Of a stretch of DNA of 64,000 nucleotides, positions 32,265-43,795 are shown in pieces (positions within the stretch are counted from its first letter, which is position 1; each line of letters begins with the position of its first letter). The translations under genes and the position numbers were made by a program. The notes under the pieces are model-generated. The model searched no databases. It saw nothing but the letters and a program-made list of their open reading frames with translations, and was not told the DNA's origin. Origin of the DNA: Pseudoips prasinana (lineage: Eukaryota; Arthropoda; Insecta; Lepidoptera; Nolidae); contig OX621266.1 in NCBI GenBank assembly GCA_951640165.1, positions 5,332,001 through 5,396,000 on the forward strand, given 5' to 3'.

Positions 32265-32465
32265 CCTGTACTAATTCAACCAGACAACTGATAAACATAC
32301 TTACATATTTCTAAATGCGTACATATTATAGATAAATTACACCCTGACAAATAACAAATAATCGTGCTCGTCACACAAAGATTAGTCTTGGGTGGGAATC
32401 GAACCTACGACCTCTGATTTAGCAGTCGGAGCCGCTAACCATTAGACCAACAGACCAGTCGAAAT
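32265..32465 (-). repeat. tRNA-derived SINE, target of element A
   Basis: 'ccagacaactgataaacata', 'cacaaagattagtcttgggt' and the reversed box B 'gggaatcgaacctac' place this as a SINE copy. Element A landed in or beside its 3' part. Confidence 0.6.
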
Positions 32466-32762
32466 CATTCAGTGTGCAAGTAAAGACTGGACATCTTTAC
32501 TTGTACATGTTGGCGGAATTTATGAGACTCTTGAAGACTTGACATCATTGTAAGGATTTATGTTATTTAATAATTTAAAAATAACAATTGTAATATATAA
32601 AAATAATTTATGTTAAATAGGTATAATAATGTTAAATTTTAATTAATCTTCTTTGTTAATAATATGATATGTTTTAGATTAGTAGTGTTATAAATAATTA
32701 ACGCATTGGGTGTAAACCTGTTATGTTAATTATATTGTGATAAATAAATAAATAAAATAAAA
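32466..32762. other. AT-rich stretch
   Basis: It ends in 'gataaataaataaataaaat', which looks like a LINE tail. No coding sequence. Confidence 0.35.
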
Positions 32763-33005
32763 AAACTTGAGAGGTGTCAAGGGACACCCGGATGGAACGA
32801 AGTTCCTTTCGGTTAATTAGTGAAGGAATTGTAATATTTTTTTTTTTAAGTTTTAATAATATTTTTTTATTATTAACAAATATAATGTAAAATATACTTA
32901 ATTTTAGTAATAAAAAAAAGCAAAAAGTGTCGTTACAACTTTTCGTCTTAATTTTTTCCGTCTAGCCCCCTTTCGCAATGCGCGATAAGGAACTTCGTTC
33001 CAATA
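32763..33005. repeat. 'ggaacgaagttcctt' dispersed repeat, second copy
   Basis: Inverted relative to 13738-14060: 'gaggtgtcaagggacacccg' at the left, 'ccgtctagccccctttcgca' and 'ataaggaacttcgttccaat' at the right. Confidence 0.6.
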
Positions 33006-33091
33006 AATAAATAAATTATGTCAATTTCACGAGAACAATTTTATTTTACTTGTTTTCTTTATTTACTCCAATTTATCTCCTTTGTGGGACA

Positions 33092-33403
33092 TCTATACAT
33101 ATAATAAAATCGTAGGGAAGTCAAAACTGTACATTGAATATTTTTTTAAAGGATACTTGGGGACGTGATCTACAATCGATATCGAAGCTAAAAATATAGT
33201 TTTTAGAATTTTTGTCTGTTTGTCTGTATGTATGTCCGGGCTAAACTCAAAAAGTACTGCATGGATTTACTAAAATTTTGCATGAATATTACTAAGAGGT
33301 CGGGTCAACATATAGGCTACATATTATCACGCTATCATCTACGGGGGAGGAGCTGTGATAATTTATAAAGTTTAACGCGGGTAAAACCGCGGGGCACAGC
33401 TAG
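33092..33403 (+). mobile_element. Helitron-like non-autonomous element
   Basis: It starts A|TC ('tctatacatataataaaatc') and ends 'ggggcacagctag' before a T, which fits Helitron insertion between A and T. It is 312 bp with no coding capacity. 'gtccgggctaaactcaaaaa' and 'agaggtcgggtcaacatata' are phrases of a common lepidopteran family. Confidence 0.65.
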
Positions 33404-33599
33404 TTCAGCAATATGTTGGTTGGTTGGTGCTATCGCTGACGCGCTCGGTATGTGACCTGTGTCACTTCCTCATTGTTAAAACAGTAGCTGTATATACTGA
33501 CATAGTAAATCAGTGCAGTTACTCGCACGCAGCGGTCGCGACTGCACGTTGCGATTCGTTCGATCCCTACCTACAGTTTACGTTTCTAAGGCGGTAAAT

Positions 33600-34622
33600 A
33601 TGGCGAAGTGTGCTAAGTGTTCCAAATTAGTTGGCAAAAAAAACCCCGGTGTGCAGTGTAACAAATGCTCAAAGTGGTTTCACGGCGCCTGGGCATCCTT
33701 ATCAACGGATCAGCTAACGGCTCTGTCGTCTACAGATTCCGTTGACTGGAAGTGTCGTACATGTGCCGGTGGTGCGAAACCTAAACGAATCTCAGTTATC
33801 CTCCCTGATCCCGAGGACGACGAATCGGAAGTTGATATACCTACCACCCCAATCCTCAACGAAAAGGAACGGATTAGTATTGTTCGGGAAATGCGCCAGA
33901 TTGTTCGCGAAATAATACGAGATGAACTACAATCCACCCTCAGTTTTTATTCAAAAAAAATCGATGACTACGAAGAACAAATGAAAGAGTACGAAACGCG
34001 TGTGAAATTATTAGAAAACCAGTGTAAAGACATTCAAAACACCTGTAAAAACATAATTCTCAAAAATGATGTACTTGAGCAAAAAATCAGCCAAATAGAA
34101 CAATCACGTACATCGAACGATATTGAGATCTGCGGCGTCGGTGAATCGGCCCAAGAAAATGTATCTGTCATTGCGCAAAAAATCAGCCAACTTCTAAACC
34201 AACGGCCAGAAGCTGTTATCTCGGCGCATAGGAAAACAAAACCGATGCGCCGAGGCTCAGTACAAGAGGAACGCGCCAGGGTCAGCGCACCGATCATCGT
34301 CACCCTGCGACCAGGTTGCCGAGAAAGATGGCTATCCTCTTCGTCCACAAAAACACCTCAGTTAACAGCGCGTGACTTAGACCTCGACAGCAACGATAAC
34401 ATATACTTGCGTGAGTCGCTGTCGCCAACGACATCCTACCTACTATGGAAAGCCAAATCCGACCTAAAAAAAACGTCGCTATGTGAGTATGTTTGGTGTA
34501 AGAATGGCGTAATAATGGCTCGTAAAAAGGAAGGCGACAAGAAGATCTTCTACATTCGATCAACAAGGGACATTGAGAAAATCTCAATTGACCTGCAAGG
34601 AAAAAAAATAGGTATGTCGTAA
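33600..34622 (+). CDS. LINE ORF1 with PHD-like zinc finger
   Basis: 340 residues from the Met at 33600; an in-frame Met at 33513 exists, but the finger begins right after the 33600 Met (MAKCAKCSKLVGKK), so the later start is preferred. Domains: a PHD-like finger (CAKC, VQCNKCSKWFH, WKCRTC) at residues 4-55; a coiled-coil-like stretch (YEEQMKEYETRVKLLENQCK) near 125-145; then an RRM-like and basic region (ISAHRKTKPMRR). The sixth zinc ligand, normally Cys in 'WFHGxC', is Trp here (WFHGAW), so the finger may be impaired. In CR1-type elements ORF1 is an RNA-binding chaperone. It ends 65 bp before the Gypsy insertion. Confidence 0.75.
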   Translation: MAKCAKCSKLVGKKNPGVQCNKCSKWFHGAWASLSTDQLTALSSTDSVDWKCRTCAGGAKPKRISVILPDPEDDESEVDIPTTPILNEKERISIVREMRQIVREIIRDELQSTLSFYSKKIDDYEEQMKEYETRVKLLENQCKDIQNTCKNIILKNDVLEQKISQIEQSRTSNDIEICGVGESAQENVSVIAQKISQLLNQRPEAVISAHRKTKPMRRGSVQEERARVSAPIIVTLRPGCRERWLSSSSTKTPQLTARDLDLDSNDNIYLRESLSPTTSYLLWKAKSDLKKTSLCEYVWCKNGVIMARKKEGDKKIFYIRSTRDIEKISIDLQGKKIGMS

Positions 34623-34687
34623 CTTCCATATTTTAATTATCGACAAACGTACCAAGGTCATTAAGACATTACTCTTCCCCGTACGTT

Positions 34688-35210
34688 TGTGGGGTACATA
34701 ATTTCCAATAACTTATATTTAATAAATTTAACCTTAAAAATAATTTCAAAATTTTAATATTTTAGTTACTACATTTTTACACTCCATCCTCATTAGTTAA
34801 TAACTAATATTTATGATATTTAAATATTTTATTAATATATTGTATATCACGATAATGACGTGCCGGTTGACGAATGTGATATTGGAAACAGGTAGGATGG
34901 GCGGAGCCAATGCGTCTACGCATCTTTGTTCCGTCACCAGTTGATAGCTACCTGTCGCACTAATTACATGTGAATAGTTTCCGTGCCGTGTAAACGATAC
35001 CCACATAATTTTATATAAAAACATTATTTTCTGTTCGTGTGTTGTACAATTCTTCTTTCTTCTGCTGTTGTTCTGTGCCTGTACTTTGTGTTTGCACCTT
35101 CTATATTTGTTGGTGATGGAGATGTGTATTGTGATCGAGATGGAGAAATAAAACTGGTAAACTGTTGAGTCAGATTTGATTTATCTCACAACTACACCCT
35201 TATTACCACA
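34688..35210 (+). repeat. Element B 5' LTR
   Basis: 523 bp from 'tgtggggtacataa' to 'ttattaccaca', with terminal tgtgg/ccaca. 'ttttatataaaaac' near 35010 is a likely TATA box and 'gagaaataaaactgg' near 35140 a likely poly(A) signal. Confidence 0.9.
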
Positions 35211-35211
35211 C

Positions 35212-35223
35212 TGGTGACCCCGA
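35212..35223 (+). promoter_or_regulatory. Element B primer-binding site (tRNA-Trp)
   Basis: TGGTGACCCCGA begins 1 bp after the LTR and matches the first 12 nt of the tRNA-Trp complement; element A matches 18 nt. The next ~80 bp contain three loose copies of 'ccgaatcaacga', 'ccgaataaacga' and 'ccgaatttacga'. Confidence 0.8.
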
Positions 35224-35398
35224 ATCAACGAACACTACATAAGAAAGCCCGAATAAACGAACAACTCGTTAGCGAGACCGAATTTACGAGCAAATAACTG
35301 GAGATCCCGTTGTAGTGTACCACACGAGACTTCGATTGTGAACCACTTTGGTGAATTCTTTTCTAATAGTATATTGATTGATAAATTAAAGATTTAAC

Positions 35399-36286
35399 AT
35401 GAGCGACGGTGAGGATCGTGAGTTGCGAGCGGAACAAAGGGGAATTTCTAGAAAGTCGGAAGAAGCGCGTGTTTCCATTGACACACGACACGACATTTTT
35501 CGTGTATCCGTCAAATTACCTCCGTTTTGGCCAGAAGAACCTGAGCTATGGTTTGCACAAGTAGAAGCACAGTTTGCGACCGCAGGCATATCCGGTGACA
35601 TAACAAAATATAATTATGTTGTTGGACGATTAGAACCCAGTGTCACAAAAGAAGTGAAGGATGTAATTATGTCACCTCCATCTGTGGGCCGATATGATAA
35701 ACTGAAAACTGAACTGGTGAATCGATTGTCGGCTTCCAAGGAGCGGAAGGTGAAGCAGCTGTTGATGCACGAAGAGTTGGGAGATAGAAAGCCATCTCAG
35801 TTCCTTCGTCATCTAAAGCATTTAGCTGGGCCCGAAGTACCTGATGACTTTACACGGACCATCTGGAGCAGTCGACTTCCAACTAATATACAGTCACTTA
35901 TAGCATCTCAGAAGAATGCCAAATTAGATGACTTAGCTGAATTGGCAGACCGAATTCAGGACATTACTGGACCTTGTGGTCAAGTTGCTGCAGCTTCAAC
36001 GTCAACGCCATCGGTCAACGAACTGGCTGCTGAAATCGCTGAGCTAAAGCGTGCGATGAATGATCTCACCACGCAGCTGAGAAGTGGTCGGCCCAGACAG
36101 CGTCAGCAAGGTGGAAACCAACGTCAGCAAGACAGGAGCCATGGACGCAGTCGCACGAGAACCCGCCCTAATTCGAGTTACCGCAAGTTTCCGATATGTC
36201 ACTACCACTACAGATACGGTGACAAAGCTCATCATTGTGTGAAACCGTGTGATTTTAAAGCGGGAAACGCAGGGGGCGGTCGATAA
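35399..36286 (+). CDS. gag: Element B gag
   Basis: 295 residues. It contains [19 protein letters not shown] (shared with element A), a long helical middle ([20 protein letters not shown]), an Arg/Gln-rich RNA-binding stretch and the zinc motif [18 protein letters not shown] (C-x2-H-x9-C-x3-C). The gag stop TAA at 36284-36286 overlaps the pol ATG at 36286 by one base (TAATG), so stop-restart coupling or a -1 shift could link them. Confidence 0.92.
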   Translation: MSDGEDRELRAEQRGISRKSEEARVSIDTRHDIFRVSVKLPPFWPEEPELWFAQVEAQFATAGISGDITKYNYVVGRLEPSVTKEVKDVIMSPPSVGRYDKLKTELVNRLSASKERKVKQLLMHEELGDRKPSQFLRHLKHLAGPEVPDDFTRTIWSSRLPTNIQSLIASQKNAKLDDLAELADRIQDITGPCGQVAAASTSTPSVNELAAEIAELKRAMNDLTTQLRSGRPRQRQQGGNQRQQDRSHGRSRTRTRPNSSYRKFPICHYHYRYGDKAHHCVKPCDFKAGNAGGGR

Positions 36287-39200
36287 TGGCGACTGACGAT
36301 TGCCCTATTTCCACTGGTCGCCTGTTTGTAGCAGATAGATCGTCGAAGGCGCAGTTTCTGGTCGATACTGGAAGCGACCTCTGTGTCTACCCCCGCTGTC
36401 TGCTAAGTGATCGTCGTGCTCCAACGAATTATGACCTTTGTGCAGCTAATGGTTCTACAATAAAGACGTATGGTTTTGTTAATCTGAACCTCAATTTAGG
36501 TTTACGTAGAGACTTTAAATGGCGTTTTGTTGTGGCCGATGTAACCAAGCCAATTATTGGCGTTGATTTTTTGTCATTTTACTCTTTAATTGTTGACTGT
36601 CGTAATCGACGATTAATTGATAGTAATACAAATGTCTCTGTTTTAGGTATTAATCGCATAGATTCCTCTATATCCTCTGTAAAGGTTTCAACTGGTGATT
36701 CAAAATACCATCGAATTTTAGATGAGTTTCCAGAAATCACTCGTCCAGCCGGTACACAACGCACAACACCACATAACACTGTACATCATATCCGCACGAC
36801 ACCAGGCCCTCCAGTTTCTTGCACCCCTCGACGTCTAGCACCGGACAAGTTAAAGATAGCTCAACAGGAGTTTGAACTAATGCTGGCTAATGGCACTGCC
36901 AGACCCTCCGAAAGCCCCTGGTCATCTCCCCTTCATTTAGCTCCAAAGAAGGACAATGGCTGGCGGCCTTGCGGAGATTACCGGATGCTCAACGCGAGAA
37001 CTATTCCTGACAGGTATCCTATAAAACATATTCATGACTTTGCACACAGCATTTCAGGTTGCAGTATTTTTAGCACCATTGATTTAGTCAAAGCTTTCAA
37101 TCAGATACCTGTCAACGCGGACGACATCTCCAAGACCGCCATCACCACGCCCTTTGGACTTTATGAGTTCTTATTTATGAATTTTGGACTTCGTAATGCG
37201 GGACAAACGTTCCAGCGATTTGTCGACGAAATGACCCGGGGACTCGATTTTTGCTATTGCTATCTGGATGACTTTCTGGTATTCAGCCGGAGCAAAATCG
37301 AGCACGAACAGCATCTACGTACTCTGTTTGGCAGAATGAGAGACTTTGGTATGGTGGTTAGTACGTCCAAGTGTGTTTTTGGTGTTCCGGAAGTAACCTT
37401 CTTAGGCTATAACATTTCCGCCAAAGGCACCAAACCACTTGACTCTAAGGTCGAAGCCATTAAATCTTTCCCGTTACCCAAAGATGTTCGGCAGCTCAGG
37501 CGCTTTCTGGGCATGATAAATTTTTATAGGCGATTCTTGCCACAAGCAGCTCAAGTACAAGCGCCACTTCACAATCTTTTAGTAGGCAATGTAAAAGGTT
37601 CCCATCCCGTGAATTTGAGTGGAGAAACATTACAAGCTTTCGAGGACAGCAAACAAAGTCTAGCTAATGCGGCTTTATTAGCACATCCCAACTGTAATGC
37701 CAAACTAGCTTTAGTGACCGACGCATCAGACACAGCAATCGGTGGAGTACTGCAACAGTTTGACGGCGAGGGTTGGCAGCCATTAGCTTTCTTTTCCCGT
37801 AAGCTTAGCCCCACTCAAACCAAATATTCTCCGTACGACCGGGAGTTACTAGCCATATATGAGGCAATTAAATATTTCCGCCATATGCTTGAAGCAAGAC
37901 ATTTTGTCATTTACACTGACCATAAACCGATCAGTTTCGCATTCCAAGAGAGGAAAAGAAACTGTTCGCCGAGGCAGTTCCGCCACTTGGATTATATTGC
38001 CCAATTTACCACCGACATAAGACATATCTCTGGCAAGGATAATGTAGTGGCCGATACCTTATCTCGCGTGGAGGAGTTGCAGGGTCCAGTGGCCCAAGAT
38101 CTCATTGCGGAATCACAAGGTACAGATTCAGAACTTAAGAATCTGATACAGGGAGGATCATCACTACAGTTTGAGAAAGTAGTGGTTCCTGGAAGCCGTA
38201 AATTCATGTACTGCGATGTAAGTACAACGGTTCCCAGGCCATTTGTCCCAATTATGCTGCGGAAACATGTATTTGACAGCCTCCACTCTCTTAGCCATCC
38301 AGGTGTATCAGCGACTGCTAAGTTAGTAGCAGATCGATATGTCTGGCCAGGAATGAGGAAAGACTGTCGAGAATGGGCACGAGCTTGTCTCTCATGCCAG
38401 CGTGCTAAAGTAAGCCGCCATGTTTCCGCTCCATTAGGTACGTTTAACTTGCCACGGGCAAGATTCACTGCGGTACACATAGATCTGGTAGGCCCGTTGC
38501 CACTATCGCAGGGTTATAGGTACTGTCTGACAGCTGTCGATCGCTTTACTAGGTGGCCTGAGGTCGTACCTATCATCGACATTACTGCTGAAACAGTAGC
38601 CAAAGCCTTAATATCGGGTTGGATAGCCCGATTTGGTTGTCCAAGCAGTATTGTTACGGACAGAGGTCGTCAATTTGAGTCGGCTCTGTTTAATGAATTG
38701 TCCAAGATTCTTGGATTCCAACATAAACGGACAACAGCTTACCACCCTGCATGCAATGGTTTGGTTGAACGCTTCCACCGCCAGCTCAAAGCCTCCATTA
38801 TGTGTCACGCTAGTGAAAAGTGGACAGAGTCTTTGCCGTGGGTCTTACTAGGCGTTCGAACCGCTTTCAAGCAGGATCTGCAGTCATCTTCAGCTGAAAT
38901 GCTATATGGTGAGCCGCTTAGACTGCCCGGAGAGTTCTTTGTTCCGAGTGCTGGTTCTACGGACCCTGCAGAATTTACTGCTCGAATCAGGTCATTTGCG
39001 CAAAAATTACATCCTGTGCCTGCCTCCCGTCACAGTAATAGCAAAATATTTATTTTTAAGGATCTTGCTACTACAGAGCACGTTTTCCTTCGTGAAGACG
39101 CCAGCCGTGGTTCCCTACAACCTGCCTATTCAGGTCCACATAAAGTCGTTAGCAAGGGGGACAAAGTTTTTAAAATCTTAGTTAAGGGCAAGGAAGTCAC

Positions 39201-39333
39201 TGTTTCTATTGACCGCCTTAAACCAGCATATATATTGGCTGGTAACATTAACCCCATCACCGATGACATTCCTCCAAATAATAAAACTCGTTCCGGACGT
39301 CAAGTTAAGTTTCCTAATTTTTATCGCCCTTGA
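36286..39333 (+). CDS. pol: Element B pol polyprotein (PR-RT-RH-IN)
   Basis: 1,015 residues, no stops. Protease DTGS at 27-30. Reverse transcriptase with [28 protein letters not shown] and YLDD at 326-329. RNase H with [12 protein letters not shown] and YTDHKPISF. Integrase with HSLSHPGV and CLSCQRAK for the HHCC finger, and [17 protein letters not shown] and NGLVERF for the D,D-E core. All catalytic residues expected for the family are present. It ends 20 bp before the 3' LTR; the polypurine tract 'ggaggggggtga' (39342-39353) fills the gap. The nested BEL/Pao element is in the LTR, so the protein is unaffected, but read-out and 3' processing of the RNA would be. Confidence 0.93.
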   Translation: MATDDCPISTGRLFVADRSSKAQFLVDTGSDLCVYPRCLLSDRRAPTNYDLCAANGSTIKTYGFVNLNLNLGLRRDFKWRFVVADVTKPIIGVDFLSFYSLIVDCRNRRLIDSNTNVSVLGINRIDSSISSVKVSTGDSKYHRILDEFPEITRPAGTQRTTPHNTVHHIRTTPGPPVSCTPRRLAPDKLKIAQQEFELMLANGTARPSESPWSSPLHLAPKKDNGWRPCGDYRMLNARTIPDRYPIKHIHDFAHSISGCSIFSTIDLVKAFNQIPVNADDISKTAITTPFGLYEFLFMNFGLRNAGQTFQRFVDEMTRGLDFCYCYLDDFLVFSRSKIEHEQHLRTLFGRMRDFGMVVSTSKCVFGVPEVTFLGYNISAKGTKPLDSKVEAIKSFPLPKDVRQLRRFLGMINFYRRFLPQAAQVQAPLHNLLVGNVKGSHPVNLSGETLQAFEDSKQSLANAALLAHPNCNAKLALVTDASDTAIGGVLQQFDGEGWQPLAFFSRKLSPTQTKYSPYDRELLAIYEAIKYFRHMLEARHFVIYTDHKPISFAFQERKRNCSPRQFRHLDYIAQFTTDIRHISGKDNVVADTLSRVEELQGPVAQDLIAESQGTDSELKNLIQGGSSLQFEKVVVPGSRKFMYCDVSTTVPRPFVPIMLRKHVFDSLHSLSHPGVSATAKLVADRYVWPGMRKDCREWARACLSCQRAKVSRHVSAPLGTFNLPRARFTAVHIDLVGPLPLSQGYRYCLTAVDRFTRWPEVVPIIDITAETVAKALISGWIARFGCPSSIVTDRGRQFESALFNELSKILGFQHKRTTAYHPACNGLVERFHRQLKASIMCHASEKWTESLPWVLLGVRTAFKQDLQSSSAEMLYGEPLRLPGEFFVPSAGSTDPAEFTARIRSFAQKLHPVPASRHSNSKIFIFKDLATTEHVFLREDASRGSLQPAYSGPHKVVSKGDKVFKILVKGKEVTVSIDRLKPAYILAGNINPITDDIPPNNKTRSGRQVKFPNFYRP

Positions 39334-39353
39334 CGGTCTCTGGAGGGGGGTGA

Positions 39354-39435
39354 TGTGGGGTACATAATTTCCAATAACTTATATTTAATAAATTTAACCT
39401 TAAAAATAATTTCAAAATTTTAATATTTTAGTTAC
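39354..39435 (+). repeat. Element B 3' LTR, left part
   Basis: First 82 bp of the 3' LTR, ending in gttac (39431-39435), the left copy of the BEL/Pao target duplication. Confidence 0.9.
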
Positions 39436-39731
39436 TGTAAAGACCGGTACGACCTGAAGGGTCCTACTGGGTAAATAAATGAAAGAGTGGACTGTATATA
39501 AGCTGGTTGTATTGCCGTTAGAATTGTATTGTACAAAAATTGAACCCGCGAACAAACATAAGGTAATTTAGGATCGGTTGATGTGAGGAGGTCCAAAGAG
39601 CGAATGGACGAGTGTTGCCGCTGATGCTATGATGGCGCCACCGTCGCGTCGCTCCACCCGAAGTCACTTGACGGCAGCGGAGGGCGCCCCGCGCCCTTCC
39701 ACCCGAGCGTTATGTTGCGAAAGTTCCAACA
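39436..39731 (-). repeat. BEL/Pao 3' LTR
   Basis: 296 bp, 'tgtaaagaccggtacgacct' to 'gcgaaagttccaaca'. It differs from the other LTR at 'gggtcctact' versus 'gggttctact'. Confidence 0.9.
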
Positions 39732-41000
39732 TGCTGGCCGGGTTGAAGTCTATGACAACATAAAAAGACTTCAAGAATCTGTAAATAGCCAGATATTATT
39801 ATATGTCCTCCAAAGGAAGTCCTGCTCTAGACGTCATCAACTTGGCGCTCCTGATGATGAACCTTTAACTTAGGTATAAGACTCAGAAGCCGTCCAATAG
39901 GATGGGATAAAAAGTGAGCAGGAATAAGAAGAGGAAAACTAAGGATATCTGGAATATGAAATAAAGAGTTGAATTGTGGAATATTACTGGCTGATACTCT
40001 CATGATGCTCATAGCCAATGCTAAGAATTATAAAAATAAATAAATTTAAGAGGTTTGAAGCAACCGTTACATATAATGACAAATAAAATCCAAAGTAAAA
40101 TACGAGTTACTTAAGATTAAAATTTAAGAATTACAATTATAGTAGGACGTATAAACAATGAAATGTAATTACAACTGCTAGTAAGTAAATATAATAAATA
40201 CACGATTGACATGATTTAAATAAATATAATGAGTTACGGTCGACTCTTGATGGAACCGTAACGAGTTCAAACTGACAGGGCTTTACCAGACAGCAGTTAC
40301 CAAAAATAAATATATAAAAATTGGCATGTCGTAGTCAATATAAGATTGCTACAAATAATCAGATTAGATTGAAACTAAGAGTTTCATAGTGTTAGTGTAA
40401 AATTAAATGAGATGTACATTAATGAGGTAAAAATATATTAACACATTTTGTTTAACTTCTTACGAATAAGCGTCGGAAAGTTATTATGTACAGATTGACG
40501 ACTAACTACTTATGAATGTATGTGAAGGTTTATAATGCATGAATAAAAAAATGAAGATGGATAAAAAAAAAACTAAAGATGAACTAAAGTCAACACGAAT
40601 GAAATGCTGATGCAATCAGCCTTCAGGCCTCCGGAAGTAAAAACCCTCGCGAGGTGGCACGACAGCTCTTAGTTCCACGTGTGATTTTCTGATACTACTG
40701 TACTAAACTACTAAGCAACTACAAACTAAATTATTAACAATAATCAAAGATGCCAGTAAAAAGACCTTGATTTTTAGTAACTTAGTAAAATTTATTTAGT
40801 AATTGTACGATATATTAATATACTTAATAGACGTTATTATTTGAAATTAAAATATAAACATAAATAAAAAATAAACTAATTAAATTAATAAAAAAATATT
40901 GTTAGTTTTTTAAAATGCCCTGCATTTGGCTAGTTTGGTACCTGCCCGTGTAAGTAGGTAATGGGACACATGGATGCGAAGTAATATATTTGACATATGC
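39732..41000. other. Non-coding interior of the BEL/Pao derivative
   Basis: AT-rich DNA where RT, RNase H and integrase are expected. Only small, unrecognised frames are present, so this looks like deletion and replacement rather than decayed pol. Confidence 0.6.
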
Positions 41001-43115
41001 CTATAATTTGTACCTACTTTTGTAAAAAGGATCCCTCAGTGTTTTACGTTTCAACACTTTCAACGTTAAAAACCGACACTTTGTCTTATGATATGACTCG
41101 CCTAAGACTGAAGAATCTTTCTTCAGCGGCATGGTCATAACAAAGCGTCCATCGTTTTTACGCGTTGCGTTCTTCCAAAAATTCTGTTTACAGACATATT
41201 TCTGAGGGAATAGAGAGTGATTTGCTGCGACAGTGTCACATTTCCAGGATAAGTGTGGGTTGGCCTCCTCGTTTAAAAAATGGCAAACGGGAGAGGAAGA
41301 GTGTCCTTTAAGACGGGTAACATACCCTGACACCAACCAGCCCAACTTAGTTTCGTATAACTTCGTCTGATTTTTGCCCAAGTCAATTGAATTGTTACAT
41401 AAAACTGACCAAAATATATCGGCCCCAACTAAGATGTCTATTACTGACGGTATGTTAAATGATGGGTCGGCAAGACAGATACCCAATGGAATGGGAATCT
41501 CGTCAATATTTATGAAGGAAGAAGGTAAACTTTTTGTAATGCTAGGTAGAATATGACAGTCTATTTCGACTTTAAAGTCGCTATACATAGACATTATAGT
41601 TAGGTTGCAAGATTGTGTACTGTAAGTTGAATTGCAGTTAATACCTGATACTGTGGCACGCGTACTACGTCGCGATAAACCCAGCTTTCCACAAAGTGAC
41701 TGGGTAATAAAGTTACCGGTGCTGCCATTGTCCAGTAATATTCTGGCTTTGTGGGCACCACCCTTACTGTCAACCACGTTCACCAACGCTGTGGAAAGTA
41801 AAACACAGGGAAGGGTAGTAAACTCATCAATGTTTGTTGTACTTGCAAAACTGGTGAGATTATTTTCTGGCAAAGGAGGCTGAAGAACAGGTTCAGAATT
41901 ACCATGTAAATGCAGAAGGGTATTATGCTGCTTTTTACAATATTTACATGGAACTAATCTGCATTTATTTTCTGGATGGCCTTGCCGCAAGCAATTAAGA
42001 CAGACTTTCAGCTCCTTGGCTTTCTCAATTCTGTCTTCAATCGCAAGTGATTTGAATGTCTCACAACTAAATAAAAAATGTTTGTTTTTACATAAGGGAC
42101 ATTTAAATATTTTTTCCTTTGAGGTATCTATTGAAGTTGTCAAATATGTGGAATTTTGTTTATTATAATAAACACTCGAGTTCACACTTGGTTTATTACC
42201 TTTATATTCCTGTAAGGTTTCCAACAGATCAGCTCTGTTACAAAGAAATGTTACAAAAATATTCAAAGTAGGTGGTACGCTCAGTGTATTTTTATGCTCC
42301 TCCCACTGTCTATGGGTTACATTATCTAACTTTTCAGTCATCATATAAATAATAAGCGTATCCCACTTGTCGGTCGGCTCACCCAAAGTAAAAAGCGCAC
42401 GCAAATTCTTTTTAATAATGTCAACAAGATGACGAATCGAGGCACAAGACTCATTTCGTAACTTTTCTACACTAAACAACGCATGAACGTGGTTATGTAC
42501 GAGCAACCGTTTGTTGTCGTATCGGTCACATAATAACTTCCACGCCGAATCATAATTCTCAGCTCTAAAATCTAAGTTGTCAATCACAAGTAATGCACTC
42601 GACTTTAAGCTTGCACGCAGATAGTGCAATTTATTTATGTTATCTATGTCAGACCTATTGTGAATCAGGGACGAAAAGGTGTCCCTAAATTCGAGCCAAT
42701 TTTGATAGCTGCCATGAAAGATAGGTAAATTGATTTTTGGCAAACGCACACAATTAGGTTTCAAACAACTCGCCTGTATACTGTCCGAACCCGCCACGGT
42801 AACATCCTGCCTCTGGTGTTGAGGAACAGCACCGAGCAAGCTTCGCGCTGTTGACACCAGCTTGTAGTACTGGTCTTCAAACAGCTCGCGTTCCTTGTAT
42901 TCACTGTTAGAATCCTCGGACTCCACCTCAATGTCGCACTGCAAACGGTCATATATATCAATTAAAGCCTCAAACTTTTTAAAACGAGTTTCTAGATCTA
43001 GCACTTGCAACTCACTCAGTGTACTGCTACTTTGGAGCACGGTTAAATAATTGCCAAATATGGTTAATTTGGACTTTAAGCCACCGCGTCTTTTAGCCAA
43101 TTTCTCGTCAGCCAT
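41001..43115 (-). CDS. BEL/Pao gag-protease polyprotein, truncated before RT
   Basis: 704 residues. The N-terminal part begins MADEKLAKRRGGLKSKLTI and contains LPIFHGSYQNWLEFRDTF, the DUF1759-type BEL/Pao gag core. Zinc-knuckle region: CPLCKNKHFLFSC, then CLNCRQGH-like CLNCLRQGHPENKC and CKYCKKQHNTLLH. An A17-type aspartic protease follows (ARILLDNGSTGNFI, DNGS in the active-site position, normal for this family). It ends FYKSRYKL shortly after TMPLKKDSSVLGESYH, which in intact members leads into RT. The protein could form particles but not copy itself. Confidence 0.88.
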   Translation of the reverse strand: MADEKLAKRRGGLKSKLTIFGNYLTVLQSSSTLSELQVLDLETRFKKFEALIDIYDRLQCDIEVESEDSNSEYKERELFEDQYYKLVSTARSLLGAVPQHQRQDVTVAGSDSIQASCLKPNCVRLPKINLPIFHGSYQNWLEFRDTFSSLIHNRSDIDNINKLHYLRASLKSSALLVIDNLDFRAENYDSAWKLLCDRYDNKRLLVHNHVHALFSVEKLRNESCASIRHLVDIIKKNLRALFTLGEPTDKWDTLIIYMMTEKLDNVTHRQWEEHKNTLSVPPTLNIFVTFLCNRADLLETLQEYKGNKPSVNSSVYYNKQNSTYLTTSIDTSKEKIFKCPLCKNKHFLFSCETFKSLAIEDRIEKAKELKVCLNCLRQGHPENKCRLVPCKYCKKQHNTLLHLHGNSEPVLQPPLPENNLTSFASTTNIDEFTTLPCVLLSTALVNVVDSKGGAHKARILLDNGSTGNFITQSLCGKLGLSRRSTRATVSGINCNSTYSTQSCNLTIMSMYSDFKVEIDCHILPSITKSLPSSFINIDEIPIPLGICLADPSFNIPSVIDILVGADIFWSVLCNNSIDLGKNQTKLYETKLGWLVSGYVTRLKGHSSSPVCHFLNEEANPHLSWKCDTVAANHSLFPQKYVCKQNFWKNATRKNDGRFVMTMPLKKDSSVLGESYHKTKCRFLTLKVLKRKTLRDPFYKSRYKL

Positions 43116-43795
43116 GTTAATTTGTAAAATAGACGCAAGCTAACGTTATAATGCACTAGTGCAAGTGAGCGGGCGAAACCGGTTTCGAAGTGGCCGCACC
43201 GCGTGGCGAAGATGGAACTATTAAATGTAGCCACGGGACAAAGGATCAGCTGATACACTGATAGCGGTCGTTGACTGTTATTATACTAGTATGAAGCGTC
43301 GATGCAATTCTTTAGAAAATTTTGCGAAGGGTCATAAAATATGTGCGATTAGCGAAATCAGTTTTAAGAATAGCTTTTAGAAATCTACGGCTCGAAAAGG
43401 GCGAAATGTAAGAAATTAAATCGAAATATTGGAATGAACTCAGTCAAATATAGCCATGTAAATGGAAAATTATGGAAAAAAAAGGATTAAATGTAGGAAT
43501 AATTGGAACGAACTCACGAATGTCTTAACCAACAGGCAACACGATGTTCCGTAGCTCGTTCCTTTCGAAGACTCGCGGAGCTCCAAAGTCTGGCACGTGC
43601 TGTTCTCGACCTCCAAATAACCTTGTCCTCGAGCGTGTGCAGTTGCCAATCGAAGCCTCACAGGCAGCCAAACGGTGACTTCTGTAGGTTATCTTCGCAG
43701 CTGAAGACCGCAGTTGAAGCGCTCGGTGACTTGAAGGCGTCGTTTCGAGGGATTTTTTTTAATTTTTGACAATAACGGCGATCCTGAAGGACCAA

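Larger units (their letters stand above)
26946..32268 (-). mobile_element. Complete CsRn1/Kabuki-type Ty3/Gypsy retrotransposon (element A)
   Basis: The element proper is 26950-32264 (5,315 bp), transcribed on the - strand, flanked by the 4-bp target duplication cctg (26946-26949 and 32265-32268). It has two 441-bp LTRs with no difference seen by eye, an 18-bp primer site matching tRNA-Trp, an open gag, an open pol and a G-rich polypurine tract before the 3' LTR. The CsRn1 assignment rests on the tRNA-Trp primer and the C-x2-H-x9-C-x3-C gag motif, both known for that clade. Identical LTRs and open frames mean a very recent insertion, possibly still active. The right flank is a SINE. Confidence 0.9.
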
